DNA of 64,000 nucleotides from Pseudomonadota bacterium (GTDB taxonomy: Bacteria; Campylobacterota; Campylobacteria; Campylobacterales; Campylobacteraceae). The translations under genes were made by a program, and so were the position numbers. The notes beneath the pieces were generated by a model. It was not told the DNA's origin. It searched no databases and worked only from the letters and a program-made list of their open reading frames with translations. The stretch spans positions 1-64,000 of the forward strand of contig PDPI01000025.1 in NCBI GenBank assembly GCA_002746565.1, given 5' to 3'. Shown here in pieces: positions 48,822 to 59,242 of this stretch (positions within the stretch are counted from its first letter, which is position 1; every line of letters begins with the position of its first letter).

Positions 48822-48838
48822 AGGGCGAAAATCGCCCT
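48822..48838 (+). promoter_or_regulatory. Short triloop hairpin in the metY-cysK spacer
   Basis: AGGGCGA-AAA-TCGCCCT, a perfect 7-bp stem with an AAA loop, 6 nt after the metY stop and 18 nt before the cysK start. It has no following T-run, so it is more likely an mRNA-stability or processing element, or a weak attenuator, than a terminator. Confidence 0.5.
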
Positions 48839-48855
48839 ACTTCTAAGGAGCGGTC

Positions 48856-49764
48856 ATGAAATACGCAAAAAATGTCAGTGAACTAATCGGCAATACACCA
48901 CTAATTAAGCTAAATCATTTCTCAAAAGAGGCAAATATATTTGGCAAGTGTGAGTTTTTAAATCCAGCGGGCTCCATAAAAGATAGAATTGCCTTTAACA
49001 TGATAAATGAAGCCTTAAAAAGTGGTTTGATAGACAAAAATTCCACCATCATAGAACCAACAAGTGGAAACACAGGCATAGGCTTAGCTATGATTTGTGC
49101 TTTAAAGGGCTTAAAGCTAATACTCACTATGCCCTCTTCCATGAGCATTGAGAGACGAAAGATATTATCTGCTTTTGGAGCCGAGATCGTATTAACAGAG
49201 ACAAAAAAAGGCATGGGTGGGGCGGTGGAAGAAGCCAAAAAACTAGCTAAAACCATAGAAAATACCTACATACCACAACAATTTGAAAACAAAGAAAATC
49301 CAAACGCCCATGCAAAAACCACAGCTCAAGAGATCTGGAAAGATACTAATGGAAAAATCGACATTTTTGTAGCAGGAGTTGGTACAGGTGGAACCATAAC
49401 TGGCGTAGGGGGTGAGCTTAAAAAGAAAAATCCAAACATCCACATCATAGCAGTCGAACCCCAAAGTTCAGCCGTTTTAAGCGGAAATAACCCAGCACCC
49501 CATCAAATCCAAGGCATAGGAGCAGGCTTTATACCTAAGATTTTAGATGTAAAAATCTACGATGAAATAATACAGGTAAAAAATGAAGATGCCTTTAAAA
49601 CTTCAAGAATTTTAGCCAAAAAAGAAGGCTTACTAGTTGGAATTTCTAGTGGTGCAAATGTATATGCAAGCACCCAAATAGCAAAAAAACATTCAAATAA
49701 AAATATAATAACCATTCTTTGTGATACTGGAGAAAGATATTTGAGTTCAGGACTTTATGAATAA
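48856..49764 (+). CDS. cysK: Cysteine synthase (O-acetylserine sulfhydrylase)
   Basis: A 302-residue PLP enzyme joining sulfide with O-acetylserine to make cysteine. It starts YAKNVSELIGNTPLIKLNHF and has the PLP-lysine site NPAGSIKDRIAFNMI, substrate loop EPTSGNTGIGLAMIC, and phosphate loop GVGTGGTITGVG. AAGGAG precedes the ATG. The pair with metY suggests co-regulated sulfur assimilation. CysK and CysM cannot be told apart with certainty by reading alone. Confidence 0.95.
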   Translation: MKYAKNVSELIGNTPLIKLNHFSKEANIFGKCEFLNPAGSIKDRIAFNMINEALKSGLIDKNSTIIEPTSGNTGIGLAMICALKGLKLILTMPSSMSIERRKILSAFGAEIVLTETKKGMGGAVEEAKKLAKTIENTYIPQQFENKENPNAHAKTTAQEIWKDTNGKIDIFVAGVGTGGTITGVGGELKKKNPNIHIIAVEPQSSAVLSGNNPAPHQIQGIGAGFIPKILDVKIYDEIIQVKNEDAFKTSRILAKKEGLLVGISSGANVYASTQIAKKHSNKNIITILCDTGERYLSSGLYE

Positions 49765-49800
49765 TTACATGTAAAACTAAAAATACTTTACATATAAATT
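49763..49800. terminator. Bidirectional terminator between cysK and hspR
   Basis: An imperfect AT-rich stem (AATTACATGTAAA with TTTACATATAAATT) spanning the whole 34-bp gap between two convergent genes. It probably ends both transcripts. Confidence 0.55.
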
Positions 49801-50173
49801 ATTCCCCAAAAATGATAATATCATAAGTCCTTTTTCTCTTTACTAGAGAATTTTGTGGTGGCACAATCCCGTTATTTTTTAGTTTTGAAATCTCAAGTCG
49901 CAGTTCATCAACTAGTATCTCATATTCGTCTAATTTTTCTTTTAATTGCATGACCACATCAACACCTGCTAGATTTACACCCAAATCCCTTGTAAGACGG
50001 ATAATCATCTTAATTCTATCTATATCTTTTTGGGAGTAAAGTCGCATTTGTCCGCCCGTGCGAGAGGGACATACGAGACCTTCTCTTTCATACTGGCGCA
50101 GGGTCTGGGGGTGTATGCTTAAAACTTTTGCCACAACGCTTATGAGGTAAACTGGTTCATCATATCCATGCAT
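49799..50173 (-). CDS. hspR: Heat-shock repressor HspR (MerR family)
   Basis: A 124-residue MerR-type repressor of chaperone genes. The N-terminal helix-turn-helix is VYLISVVAKVLSIHPQTLRQ followed by YEREGLVCPSRTGGQMRLYS, and a coiled coil follows (residues about 70-100). It binds HAIR sites; HAIR-like sites are visible before cbpA (own operon) and groES in this window. It follows cbpA after 1 nt, with AGGAG upstream. Confidence 0.95.
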   Translation of the reverse strand: MHGYDEPVYLISVVAKVLSIHPQTLRQYEREGLVCPSRTGGQMRLYSQKDIDRIKMIIRLTRDLGVNLAGVDVVMQLKEKLDEYEILVDELRLEISKLKNNGIVPPQNSLVKRKRTYDIIIFGE

Positions 50174-50174
50174 C

Positions 50175-51047
50175 TTATACTCCTGGTAATTTTTCTTTCA
50201 TTATTTTTACTAGATCATCATCCAAATCTTCAATTTTTGGCAAAATGATATTTGCCCTCAGATATAAATCCCCTTTTTCTTGACTTTTGCGATTTCTTAC
50301 TCCGTATCCTTTTACGCGGAATTTTTGACCTGATTTCGTATTTTGACCTACCTTTAGGGTTATGGTTTTCTCCAAGGTTTGAACTTCAACTTTTCCTCCA
50401 AAAAGTGCATCTTTTAATGGAATATCTATAACTTTTTCCAAATCATCCCCATCCCTTTGATATTCTGGACTTTTAGCAACCTCAACTATCAAAAACAGAT
50501 CCCCTGTTTGCCTTTGATAAGACTTTCCCTTGCCACGAATGCGCATTTTCTCACCACTTTTGATGCCGGCTGGGATTTTTATATCAAATTTTTCTCCATT
50601 ATAGCTAACCCCATGTTTACCGCCTAAAATAGCCACATTAAAGGGTATGGTTATCCTAGCAGTTGCATCTAGATCTGGTCCTTCAAATCCCCCAAATCCA
50701 CCGCCAAAATTATTAAACCCGCCACTGCTAAATCCCCTACTAAAACCTCCCCCACCAAAGATATTTCTTAGTATCTCATCTAGGTTAGCACTTCCTTGGG
50801 ATGAAGCAAAATCATGGAAATTTTGACCACCAAACATACTATCGCCGTGCATATCGTATTGTTTTCGCTTTTTCTCATCACTCAATATCTCATAGGCTGC
50901 ATTTATCTCTTTAAATTTTTCTTCAGCGCCCTTATCTTTATTGATATCTGGATGATACTTCCTCGCTAATCTTCGATACGCCTTTTTGATCTCATCAGAT
51001 GAAGCACCCTTGGAAACTCCCAAGGTTTCATATAAACTATTGCTCAC
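50175..51047 (-). CDS. cbpA: CbpA/DnaJ-like co-chaperone
   Basis: A 290-residue class B J-protein that stimulates DnaK. Residues 1-70 are the J-domain ([23 protein letters not shown] in [10 protein letters not shown]), followed by a Gly/Phe-rich linker ([20 protein letters not shown]) and the C-terminal peptide-binding domains ([17 protein letters not shown]). The cysteine-rich zinc finger of DnaJ is absent. The start is GTG with AAGGA upstream. It is the first gene of cbpA-hspR, as in C. jejuni, and carries a HAIR-like operator on its promoter. Confidence 0.94.
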   Translation of the reverse strand: MSNSLYETLGVSKGASSDEIKKAYRRLARKYHPDINKDKGAEEKFKEINAAYEILSDEKKRKQYDMHGDSMFGGQNFHDFASSQGSANLDEILRNIFGGGGFSRGFSSGGFNNFGGGFGGFEGPDLDATARITIPFNVAILGGKHGVSYNGEKFDIKIPAGIKSGEKMRIRGKGKSYQRQTGDLFLIVEVAKSPEYQRDGDDLEKVIDIPLKDALFGGKVEVQTLEKTITLKVGQNTKSGQKFRVKGYGVRNRKSQEKGDLYLRANIILPKIEDLDDDLVKIMKEKLPGV

Positions 51048-51078
51048 TATTATTTCCTTGTTTTTATATTTTAGTGTT

Positions 51079-51113
51079 ATTTTAGCATAAAACTTTAGTC
51101 TATGTCAATCAAG
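51079..51113 (-). promoter_or_regulatory. Promoter and HAIR-like HspR operator of cbpA-hspR
   Basis: On the minus strand, TTGACA (51108-51103), an 18-nt spacer and TAAAAT (51084-51079) form a sigma70-type promoter. CTTTAGT-N7-AATCAAG (51093-51113) matches the HAIR consensus CTTGAGT-N7-ACTCAAG with one mismatch per arm and covers the -35 box, so HspR would repress its own operon. Confidence 0.72.
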
Positions 51114-51120
51114 TTTAAAT

Positions 51121-51207
51121 CAGAGAGCGGAAAACGGGCAACTAAAAACAGATAACTAGTAAAGTAAGCATTTTTACAAAATGCCTTTTATTTTTATTTT
51201 CTTGGTT
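51121..51207 (-). repeat. Dispersed intergenic repeat, copy on the minus strand
   Basis: Read on the minus strand it gives GGCATTTT-GTA-AAAATGC followed by CTTACTTTACTAGTTATCTG and a tail ending CCCGTTTTCCGC. It aligns with the copies at 53.23, 59.77 and 18.92 kb. It lies between the cbpA promoter and the DUF2721-type gene. Confidence 0.75.
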
Positions 51208-51230
51208 TGTACCTTTAAAATAATACCAAA

Positions 51231-51686
51231 TCAAACATCAATTTCGGCAGAATTTACGGTATATATTATCTCTCGTGAAAAAAGAACCAAAGATACTATC
51301 AAAAATAGCATAGACATTATAAAAATAAGTGATATGAGGATGGAATCTTTTGAACCAAACAAAAAACTAACAAACATGGTTACCATAACAACAGCAACTA
51401 ACAAACCAGTTGCCGTCATGAATAAAATAGACTGATTTATATTTTTCATTCTTTTTTTAAGTACCTTTTTTCTTGTTTGGAGTTTTTGCATTTTATCTGA
51501 AGAAATACTCTTTTTTGCATCTAAGAGTGAATTTATCTTTTCTATTCTATCTATGATACGCGCTAGTCTGCCAGTTAGTACATTTAAAAACCCCGAAGTT
51601 CCAGCGAGCATAAAAACAGGTGCTATGGAAAGACCGATTAGCTCTGATATTGATTTTGCTGTTTGCGATGAAAAAGATTCTAACAT
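51231..51686 (-). CDS. DUF2721-type membrane protein
   Basis: A 151-residue integral membrane protein. An N-terminal segment (ISELIGLSIAPVFMLAGTSG) is followed by the DUF2721-like motif FLNVLTGRLARIIDRIEKIN, a lysine-rich cytoplasmic region, and two further hydrophobic segments (SILFMTATGLLVAVVMVTMF and LISLIFIMSMLFLIVSLVLF). The function is unknown. I use ATG 51686 rather than an upstream TTG. It is divergent from htrA, with the two starts about 140 bp apart. Confidence 0.75.
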   Translation of the reverse strand: MLESFSSQTAKSISELIGLSIAPVFMLAGTSGFLNVLTGRLARIIDRIEKINSLLDAKKSISSDKMQKLQTRKKVLKKRMKNINQSILFMTATGLLVAVVMVTMFVSFLFGSKDSILISLIFIMSMLFLIVSLVLFSREIIYTVNSAEIDV

Positions 51687-51826
51687 TTTTATCCCCAATC
51701 ATATAGATGAGAACAATTATAACAAAAAATAAACACATTTACAATTAATAAAAAAATATTTACTTTGCATTTAAAGGCTTGTCTTATACTTGCTTTGAGA
51801 GAAAAAATTTTGAAAAAGGATAAACT

Positions 51827-53230
51827 ATGAAAAAATTCATACTTATTTCATCACTTAGTGCTTCTTTGCTTTTAGCAGGAAGTATAAATATAAAATCAGC
51901 AGAGCAAAACCCAGATAGGGAATCTCCAACAAAAGAAGATGTGGTTCTTTCTTTTAATAGCTCCATAGCAAAGGCAAAAAAAAGTGTGGTAAACATATCC
52001 ACTAGCAAAAAGATCAAACGCTCCTTAGAGCTTGAAGAAATGTTTGACCACCCACTTTTGAGGGAATTTTTTGGACACAACTTCAAGATACCACAGCAAA
52101 GAAGGAAGGCATCATCTTTGGGTTCGGGGGTTATCATATCTGATGATGGATATATAGTAACCAATAATCACGTGGTAGAAGATGCCGATGAGATTTTAGT
52201 TAGTTTGCTAGACAATGAAAAAGAATATAAGGCAAAGGTTATAGGGCTTGATCCAGATTCTGATCTTGCTGTTATTAAGATAGATGCGAAAGATTTAAAC
52301 AATATTTCCTTTGCAAATTCTAAAAATTTACTCGAAGGAGATGTGGTTTTTGCCATCGGAAACCCCTTTGGTGTTGGCGGAACCATAACTCAAGGCATTA
52401 TCTCAGCCTTAAATAAAAGTGGAATTGGACTAAACAATTATGAAAACTTCATACAAACTGACGCATCCATAAACCCAGGCAATTCTGGAGGTGCGCTAGT
52501 GGATAGTAGGGGTGCGCTAGTTGGTATAAATTCGGCCATACTTTCAAGAAGTGGCGGAAATAACGGGGTAGGATTTGCTATTCCTTCCAATATGGTAAAA
52601 AATGTGGCAAAATCCCTTATAGAAAATGGCAAAATAGAAAGGGGTTACATGGGAGTAAGCATAGCAAATCTAAGCAAAGATCTAAAAGAAGTTTACAAAA
52701 ATTCCCATGGAGCTTTGATAACTAGCGTAGAAGATGACAAACCAGCCAAGGAAGCAGGACTAAAAAGGGGTGATTTGATCATCAAAATAGACGATAAAAA
52801 AGTCCACGATGCCAGTGAGCTTAAAAATATCATAGGCTCCTACAAACCAAAAACAAAGATAGAAATAACCTATGAAAGAGATGGCAAAATCAAAGAAACT
52901 AGCCTAAGGCTAGATAAAAATGGATCTAGCATGTCTTCAAATGCCAAAAATACCTTTCTCAAAGGCTTAGAATTATCAAATCTTGATGATAGAACAAGAT
53001 CTAAATACAAAATCCCAAGGGATATAGATGGGGTTATAGTCCTTGGAATAAGCGAAGATGCAAAGGAAAATGCAGATAAGTTTTCAAGGGGCGATGTGAT
53101 AGTCCAAGTTGAACAAAAAACCATCACAAACATCAAACAGCTAAACAAAACTTTCAAAGATAGCAAACGCAAAAAACTAAGGGTTTGGGTTTATAGAAGA
53201 GGTTATATAATGCCAATTTTGGTTAAATAA
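51827..53230 (+). CDS. htrA: Periplasmic serine protease/chaperone HtrA (DegP)
   Basis: A 467-residue periplasmic protease for misfolded envelope proteins, in Campylobacter also secreted. Residues 1-17 form a signal peptide (KKFILISSLSASLLLAG). The catalytic triad is visible: H115 (VTNNHVVED), D146 (DPDSDLAVIK) and S220 (NPGNSGGALVD). Two PDZ domains follow (about residues 260-350, with VEDDKPAKEAGLKRGDLI, and 375-465). AAAGGA precedes the ATG. Its neighbours cbpA-hspR make this a stress-response locus. Confidence 0.96.
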   Translation: MKKFILISSLSASLLLAGSINIKSAEQNPDRESPTKEDVVLSFNSSIAKAKKSVVNISTSKKIKRSLELEEMFDHPLLREFFGHNFKIPQQRRKASSLGSGVIISDDGYIVTNNHVVEDADEILVSLLDNEKEYKAKVIGLDPDSDLAVIKIDAKDLNNISFANSKNLLEGDVVFAIGNPFGVGGTITQGIISALNKSGIGLNNYENFIQTDASINPGNSGGALVDSRGALVGINSAILSRSGGNNGVGFAIPSNMVKNVAKSLIENGKIERGYMGVSIANLSKDLKEVYKNSHGALITSVEDDKPAKEAGLKRGDLIIKIDDKKVHDASELKNIIGSYKPKTKIEITYERDGKIKETSLRLDKNGSSMSSNAKNTFLKGLELSNLDDRTRSKYKIPRDIDGVIVLGISEDAKENADKFSRGDVIVQVEQKTITNIKQLNKTFKDSKRKKLRVWVYRRGYIMPILVK

Positions 53231-53319
53231 GTAACATAAAAATAAATGGCATTTCGAAGAAATGCTTACCTTACTAGTTATCTGTTTTCCGTAATCCGCA
53301 ATCCGTTTTCCGCACTAAC
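53231..53319 (+). repeat. Dispersed intergenic repeat, fullest copy
   Basis: The fullest copy: AAATAAATGGCATTTC, GAA loop, GAAATGC, then CTTACCTTACTAGTTATCTG and the tail TTTTCCGTAATCCGCAATCC followed by GTTTTCCGCACT. The stem is a perfect 7 bp with the C-GAA-G loop known from unusually stable DNA mini-hairpins. It starts 1 nt after the htrA stop codon. Confidence 0.8.
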
Positions 53320-53408
53320 TAAATCATATTTAATTAGTGCGATACTAAGTATTAATAAAAACTTAAATCAAAATAAGTTAAAATCACTTCTAAATTTAAG
53401 GTGATAAA

Positions 53409-54086
53409 ATGACAAAAGTTTTAATGATAGAAGATGATTTGGAATTGGCTGAAATTCTAACGGAATATTTAGAACAATTTGAGATGGAAGTTACAACGGC
53501 AGAAGATCCTTACATGGGCATTTCTACTCTAAACACTGGGAAATTTGACTTGCTTATCTTAGATCTAACTTTGCCGGGAATTGATGGACTTGACGTTTGC
53601 AAAGAGATAAGGCAAAGCCATGATATTCCCATCATCATATCTTCTGCTAGACACGATATAACAGATAAGGTTACTGCCCTTGATAATGGGGCTGATGATT
53701 ATCTTCCAAAACCTTATAACCCAAGGGAATTGTTAGCTAGAATTCAAAGTCTTTTAAGGCGAAGAAGTGCGAGTAAAAGCTTTCAAAAGGAAGAGGATTT
53801 GACCGATTTAGTTTTAAAAGAAGACCAAATGTCCATTTTTTATAAAAATGATTTACTACACCTAACTAAAGCAGAATATGAAATACTAAGCTATCTTATG
53901 AAAAAAACCGGAGGGGTTGTGTCCAGAGAAGAGCTTATTTATAATTGCGAAGCCATAAGCGAAGAAACCACAAATAAAAGTATAGATGTTATCGTAGGAA
54001 GAATAAGACAAAAAATAAAGGAAAACCCAAAAGAGCCAAAACACATACATGCAGTGCGTGGAATCGGATATAAATTTCTAAAATGA
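53409..54086 (+). CDS. racR: OmpR-family response regulator (RacR-like)
   Basis: A 225-residue response regulator. The receiver domain has the acidic pair MIEDDLELAE, phospho-acceptor Asp in LLILDLTLPGIDG, and the KPY motif in DYLPKPYNPREL. The C-terminal winged helix (LTKAEYEILSYLMKKTGGVV, then VIVGRIRQKI and VRGIGYKFL) is of the OmpR/PhoB type. In C. jejuni RacRS responds to temperature and nitrate/oxygen conditions; transfer of that role here is by homology. It overlaps the sensor gene by 4 bp. Confidence 0.88.
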   Translation: MTKVLMIEDDLELAEILTEYLEQFEMEVTTAEDPYMGISTLNTGKFDLLILDLTLPGIDGLDVCKEIRQSHDIPIIISSARHDITDKVTALDNGADDYLPKPYNPRELLARIQSLLRRRSASKSFQKEEDLTDLVLKEDQMSIFYKNDLLHLTKAEYEILSYLMKKTGGVVSREELIYNCEAISEETTNKSIDVIVGRIRQKIKENPKEPKHIHAVRGIGYKFLK

Positions 54087-55321
54087 TTCGATCATCTGTT
54101 TTTTATGCCATAACTTTTTTCTTTTTTGTATCAAGTGTAAGTATATTTTTGGCATATCTTTGGCTAGTTCAGTATGATAAACAAAATTATACAAATGAAT
54201 TAAATCAAAAATACTCTTTCGTTTCCAATGCAACCTTGTTTCATCTAGACAATAATACAAGCGAAGATGATCTAAAAAAACAACTAAAAATCTATCAAAT
54301 GAAAAAGATAAAAGATAATTATATGCAAGATTATGTCATAAATGGCGCACAAATCATCCAAAAAGTTAAAACAACTTGGGGTAGCAGCTCCATTTTAAGG
54401 CATAAAAGAAATCATTACTTACTAATGACATATAAAGACAAAATTCTTCTTTTAAAAGATGATGGATTTGAGCCATATCGATATGATATTATAAGGTTGA
54501 TATTTGCTGGTGTATTTCTTATAAGCTTTCTGGCTTATTTTCTTACCATCAAAAAATTAAGACCACTAAGAAAACTTAAAACCCAAATCAACAAATTTGC
54601 AAAGGGGGATTTGGAAGATGTTAAATGTAAGATCAACGGAAACGATGAGATTGCAGAAGTTGCAAATGCCTTTGATAATGCGGTTGAACAAATAAAAAAG
54701 CTAAACTCATCAAGGCAACTTTTTTTGCGAAATATCATGCATGAACTTAAAACCCCCATAACAAAAGGGCTTATAACGGCCGAAATGATACCTAAAGATA
54801 AACACCAAAAAAGATTGGTTAGAAGCTTTGAAAAATTAGAAGAACTTATAAATGAATTTGCAACCATAGAGCAAATATCTTCAGGGGCAAAATTGGCTAA
54901 CAAAAAAAATTATAGACTAGTTGATTTGCTTGATGAAGCCATTGATTTGGCTATGATTGGAAGGGAAAAGACTGAAATTGAAGTAAGAGATGTAAATCTA
55001 AATGTAAATTTTAAATTTTTCTGCGTTGCTTTAAAAAATATGATAGATAATGGTATCAAATATTCAAGCAATTCAAAAGTAAGAATATCCACAAATAGAA
55101 ATTCGATAGATTTTATAAGCAAAGGGGATAAACTTAAAAAGCCATTATCCTTTTACATAGAACCATTTGTAAAGGAAAATGAGAAAGAAAAAAGCTTTGG
55201 GTTGGGACTATATATAGTTGACAATATATTAAAATCCCATGATTTTACCCTATCGTATAGATTTGATAATGGTTATAACACATTCAGCTTTGATGATCTA
55301 AATTTTTCCAAACATAAATAA
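54083..55321 (+). CDS. racS: Sensor histidine kinase (RacS-like)
   Basis: A 412-residue membrane sensor. Transmembrane segments at residues about 8-28 and 135-152 flank a periplasmic loop of about 105 residues. A HAMP-like linker (FAKGDLEDVKCKINGNDEIA) is followed by the phospho-accepting His in RNIMHELKTPITKG, and the ATPase domain has the N box ALKNMIDNGIKYS and G box SFGLGLYIVDNIL. It starts within the racR stop (ATGA), giving a coupled two-component pair. The identity as racS rests on pairing and layout. Confidence 0.85.
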   Translation: MIRSSVFYAITFFFFVSSVSIFLAYLWLVQYDKQNYTNELNQKYSFVSNATLFHLDNNTSEDDLKKQLKIYQMKKIKDNYMQDYVINGAQIIQKVKTTWGSSSILRHKRNHYLLMTYKDKILLLKDDGFEPYRYDIIRLIFAGVFLISFLAYFLTIKKLRPLRKLKTQINKFAKGDLEDVKCKINGNDEIAEVANAFDNAVEQIKKLNSSRQLFLRNIMHELKTPITKGLITAEMIPKDKHQKRLVRSFEKLEELINEFATIEQISSGAKLANKKNYRLVDLLDEAIDLAMIGREKTEIEVRDVNLNVNFKFFCVALKNMIDNGIKYSSNSKVRISTNRNSIDFISKGDKLKKPLSFYIEPFVKENEKEKSFGLGLYIVDNILKSHDFTLSYRFDNGYNTFSFDDLNFSKHK

Positions 55322-55325
55322 TCAC

Positions 55326-56531
55326 TTATTCATTGCGTAAAGTTGTTAGTGGATCTATCTTTGTTGCCTTGTGGGCTGGATAAAATGATGAAAAAATAAC
55401 TATAAAAATGGCCCCTATGATTATAGATGCAAAATCACTCAAAGATAATTCCATGGGCAATTTTGAAGAACCATATACATCAGCTGGTAGTTCTATGATA
55501 TCAAAACTTCCAAGCATCCAGATTCCAAAAAATCCCAAAATAACCCCAAAGATTATACCACTTCCACCTATAACAGCCCCCAAGTAAAAAAATGTTTTTT
55601 TAATTTCTTTCCTATAAGCTCCCAAAGAAAGCAAAAGTGCTATTTCGTGACGCCTATTCATAACAGTCATCAAAAGGGAGCTTACAATATTTAGCGAAGC
55701 GACTAGGATTATAAGCATTAAAACGATAAATAAAGCCCTCTTTTCCATCTTCAGAGCAGAGAAAAAATTTCCATTTTGCTGCCACCATCCAACCACGCGA
55801 CTAAGTGGGGGCAGTTTTTCTCCGATACGCTTTATATCCTTAAATGGCTCCTTTGAAAATATATGAATACCATCATAAGTATCCTTTTTATAGTTCAAAA
55901 TCTTTTGTAAACTTTCAAGAGTGGTGTACATATAGATCTTATCATAAGCTATAAGCCCAGAAGTAAAATCTTCCCTATAAATAAATCGTTTCATCCTAGG
56001 TATCAAAGCCATACCGCCTGGGTCATTTTTGGTAAAAATAAGTGTTATTTTTTGACCCTTGTTAAGTAAAAAATTATCTTTAATTCCGCTTCCCAAAAGA
56101 AGATTAAAATTATTTATAGCTTTATCTTGCAAGGCATCTTTTACCACGGAATTTATGGCTTTTTCCTTTTGAAAATCCACACCAAAAAGTAAAACTCCCT
56201 CTAACTTTTGGGAATATTTTGCAATGGCTTGGGTTGAGATAAAAGGACTCATTTTCAAAGTTGGAAATTCATTTTGAAGCTTATCTAGATCGCCTTTATC
56301 TAAAGCACCCTTTCCATAAGAATAGATGCTTAAAGGATAATTCATAGTAAAAAGCTTTCGCTCAAATTCCTTATCAAATCCATTCATGATAGCCATGGCA
56401 ACTATCAAAACCATAAGCCCAACAGCAACACCCAAAAAGGCAAGTAAGGCGCTTATGGTTATAAAGGGTTGGCTTTTATCAAAGCGTAGGTATTTTCTTA
56501 CTAAAAAACCAACTAAGGATTTATTCGGCAA
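55326..56531 (-). CDS. LolC/LolE-type ABC transporter permease
   Basis: A 401-residue permease of the lipoprotein-releasing LolCDE/MacB type. The N-terminal [20 protein letters not shown] leads into the first transmembrane segment ([20 protein letters not shown]), then a large periplasmic domain, and three transmembrane segments at the C-terminal end around [20 protein letters not shown] and [17 protein letters not shown]. It would extract lipoproteins from the inner membrane for LolA. I place the start at TTG 56531, overlapping the end of secA by 11 bp, with AGAGGGG upstream; a longer frame exists inside secA. Confidence 0.82.
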   Translation of the reverse strand: MPNKSLVGFLVRKYLRFDKSQPFITISALLAFLGVAVGLMVLIVAMAIMNGFDKEFERKLFTMNYPLSIYSYGKGALDKGDLDKLQNEFPTLKMSPFISTQAIAKYSQKLEGVLLFGVDFQKEKAINSVVKDALQDKAINNFNLLLGSGIKDNFLLNKGQKITLIFTKNDPGGMALIPRMKRFIYREDFTSGLIAYDKIYMYTTLESLQKILNYKKDTYDGIHIFSKEPFKDIKRIGEKLPPLSRVVGWWQQNGNFFSALKMEKRALFIVLMLIILVASLNIVSSLLMTVMNRRHEIALLLSLGAYRKEIKKTFFYLGAVIGGSGIIFGVILGFFGIWMLGSFDIIELPADVYGSSKLPMELSLSDFASIIIGAIFIVIFSSFYPAHKATKIDPLTTLRNE

Positions 56532-59148
56532 ACAAACCCCTCTTTGGACCACTTTTTCCGTGGCAGTTTTTGTACTTTTTACCACTTCCGCATGGGCATG
56601 GACTATTTCTTGGTATTTTTTTCTCCCTTGCCTGGGTTTGAGCCTCAGTTTCCCTTGGTTCGAGGCTGCTTTCATGCTCTAACCTCATGCCGCTTGTATT
56701 TGCCTCTTCCATTTCGCGCACCATTTCTTTTAAGCGCTCTTCCTCTTCTTCTTGGCTCTGGGGTTGAAGTCGGATTAATTGCAAGGTTTTTATACTTTCA
56801 AATTTTATCCTATCGACTAATTCCACAAAAAGATTATAACTTTCTTTTTTGTATTCGGTTAATGGGTCCTTTTGATTATAACCCCTCAGACCAATACCAG
56901 TTTTTAGTATATCCATCTGATACATATGTTCACGCCAAGCATTATCTAATACTTGCAAATATAAATATCTTGCTATCTCATGGCGTTGCTCATCATTTAC
57001 TATGCTCATCTTTGCCTCATAAGCATCTTCTAAAACTTTTACCACATGGGCTTTGAGTTCATCAAATTCTAAATCTTTTAAATCTTTAACCCTTATATCT
57101 TCCCCAACATCTTCTTTTATAAGGGCGACTAATCTATCAAGATCGTATTCTTCCTTTAGGCTCCCATCATAGATTTCAGATGCGAAAAGCAAACTCGCCA
57201 CATAATCTACCCTTACTTCTTTTATCTTGCTTTCTATGTCGTATTTGGGGTTAAGCAAATCATTTCTAAAATTATAAATAGTCTTTCTTTGCTCATTTGC
57301 CACATCATCATATTCTAGGATATGCTTTCTGCTTTCAAAGTGGAGATTTTCAACTTTCTTTTGGGCATTTTCCACAGCGCGTGTAACCATTTTCGAATCA
57401 ATATTCTCACCCTCTTCTATACCAAGCCTGTCCATGATACCTTTGATTCTATCGCTTCCAAAAATACGTAGCAAATTATCCTCTAAGCTTAGATAAAATC
57501 TACTCTTACCTGGATCCCCTTGACGACCAGAACGACCGCGAAGTTGGTTGTCTATCCTTCTACTCTCATGCCTTTCTGTTCCTATGATGTAAAGACCTCC
57601 GAGCTTTTTTATCTCATCGTTTATCTTTATATCAACCCCACGTCCAGCCATGTTGGTAGCTATGGTAACTGCACCTTTAGCACCCGCATCTAGGATGATT
57701 TGGGCTTCTTTTTCGTGGTTTTTAGCATTTAGAACCGAATGGGGAATCTTTTCTTGTTTTAAAAGTGCGTGTAAATATTCACTTTTTTCTATGGACGCAG
57801 TTCCCACTAGAACTGGCTGACCCTTTTTATTTGCATCTTTTATCTCATCAATTACGGCTTTGAATTTTTCCATTTCTGTTTTATATATCAAATCATTTCC
57901 ATCTTCTCTGATAACTGGCACATTGGTTGGAATGGAAATAACATCTAGTTTATAGATCTGGGAAAATTCAGTGGCTTCTGTTTGGGCAGTTCCTGTCATG
58001 CCCGCTAGTTTATTGTACATTCTAAAGTAATTTTGAAAGGTAATATCCGCTAGGGTTTGGCTTTCTTCTTGTATAACCACACCTTCTTTTGCTTCTAAGG
58101 CTTGATGGAGCCCCTCGCTGAAACGCCTGCCCTCACTTAATCTGCCTGTAAATTCATCAACGATAACAACCTCTCCATCCTTAACCACATAATCCACATC
58201 CTTTTCAAAAAGATGTTGAGCTTTCAAAGCTTGATCTAAATGGTGAGAAAGTACGGCATTTTCCATACTATACAAGTTATCAACCCCAAAAAGTTCCTCA
58301 GCCTTATTTATGCCATCTTCACTCATGATGATGGTTTTGTTTTTCTCATCAACACTAAAATCACCCTCGGCTGGTTTGTTATCCTCAGCAGCCTTACCCT
58401 TTTCAAGCTGCAAAGCAACCTCATTGGCTTTTTTATAACTATCTAAGGTTTTGTTGGTTGGACCCGAGATGATAAGCGGAGTTCTAGCCTCATCAATCAA
58501 GATAGAATCCACCTCATCAACGATAACAAAATTATGTCCACGCTGAACCTTTTCTTCGGTGGAATATTTCATGTTATCCCTTAGATAATCAAAACCATAT
58601 TCGTTATTTGTACCATAGGTAATATCAGCATTGTATTGCTCTTTTCTACTAGCATCATCATGCATTCCGCCAACTACCACACCTACACTCAAACCCAAAA
58701 AGTTATAGATTTGCCCCATGTCATTGGCATCACGGGAAGCTAGATAGTCATTTACTGTTACAACATGAACGCCTTTTCCACTCATAGCATTTAAAACCAC
58801 TGGCAAGGTTGCAACCAAGGTTTTACCCTCGCCCGTTTTCATTTCAGCAATTTTTCCATCATTTAAAACAAGCCCACCTATCATCTGCACATCAAAATGC
58901 CTAAGGCCAGTGGTTCTTTTGCTAGCTTCCCTAACTATGGCAAAAACATCATTTAAAACATCTTCTTCGCTTTTTTTGCCCTCTAATATCTCATTTTTAA
59001 AACCATCAAAAGCCCCCTTGATCTCTTCATCACTCAATTGTTCATACTTTTTTTCCAAAGCATTTATTTGCTCGACCCGCTTTAAATAACGCTTAACTTC
59101 CCTATCATTTTTAGTACCAAATATCTTTTGGGCGATTTTAACTATCAT
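56521..59148 (-). CDS. secA: Protein translocase ATPase SecA
   Basis: An 875-residue motor that drives proteins through SecYEG. Motifs are [17 protein letters not shown] (Walker A), [17 protein letters not shown] (DEAD-like), the [12 protein letters not shown] region, [20 protein letters not shown] (motif VI), and a C-terminal zinc site [14 protein letters not shown]. It is full length. It is transcribed with the lolC-like permease whose start it overlaps, and is divergent from lolA; this arrangement matches C. jejuni as I remember it. Confidence 0.98.
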   Translation of the reverse strand: MIVKIAQKIFGTKNDREVKRYLKRVEQINALEKKYEQLSDEEIKGAFDGFKNEILEGKKSEEDVLNDVFAIVREASKRTTGLRHFDVQMIGGLVLNDGKIAEMKTGEGKTLVATLPVVLNAMSGKGVHVVTVNDYLASRDANDMGQIYNFLGLSVGVVVGGMHDDASRKEQYNADITYGTNNEYGFDYLRDNMKYSTEEKVQRGHNFVIVDEVDSILIDEARTPLIISGPTNKTLDSYKKANEVALQLEKGKAAEDNKPAEGDFSVDEKNKTIIMSEDGINKAEELFGVDNLYSMENAVLSHHLDQALKAQHLFEKDVDYVVKDGEVVIVDEFTGRLSEGRRFSEGLHQALEAKEGVVIQEESQTLADITFQNYFRMYNKLAGMTGTAQTEATEFSQIYKLDVISIPTNVPVIREDGNDLIYKTEMEKFKAVIDEIKDANKKGQPVLVGTASIEKSEYLHALLKQEKIPHSVLNAKNHEKEAQIILDAGAKGAVTIATNMAGRGVDIKINDEIKKLGGLYIIGTERHESRRIDNQLRGRSGRQGDPGKSRFYLSLEDNLLRIFGSDRIKGIMDRLGIEEGENIDSKMVTRAVENAQKKVENLHFESRKHILEYDDVANEQRKTIYNFRNDLLNPKYDIESKIKEVRVDYVASLLFASEIYDGSLKEEYDLDRLVALIKEDVGEDIRVKDLKDLEFDELKAHVVKVLEDAYEAKMSIVNDEQRHEIARYLYLQVLDNAWREHMYQMDILKTGIGLRGYNQKDPLTEYKKESYNLFVELVDRIKFESIKTLQLIRLQPQSQEEEEERLKEMVREMEEANTSGMRLEHESSLEPRETEAQTQAREKKIPRNSPCPCGSGKKYKNCHGKSGPKRGLFAE

Positions 59149-59242
59149 TGTTTAACCTTATATTAGTTTAAAATGTAAAATTTTATCACATTTTTACTAT
59201 TTATTGAATAAAAAATGTTAAAATACCACAAAAGGAGTTAAT

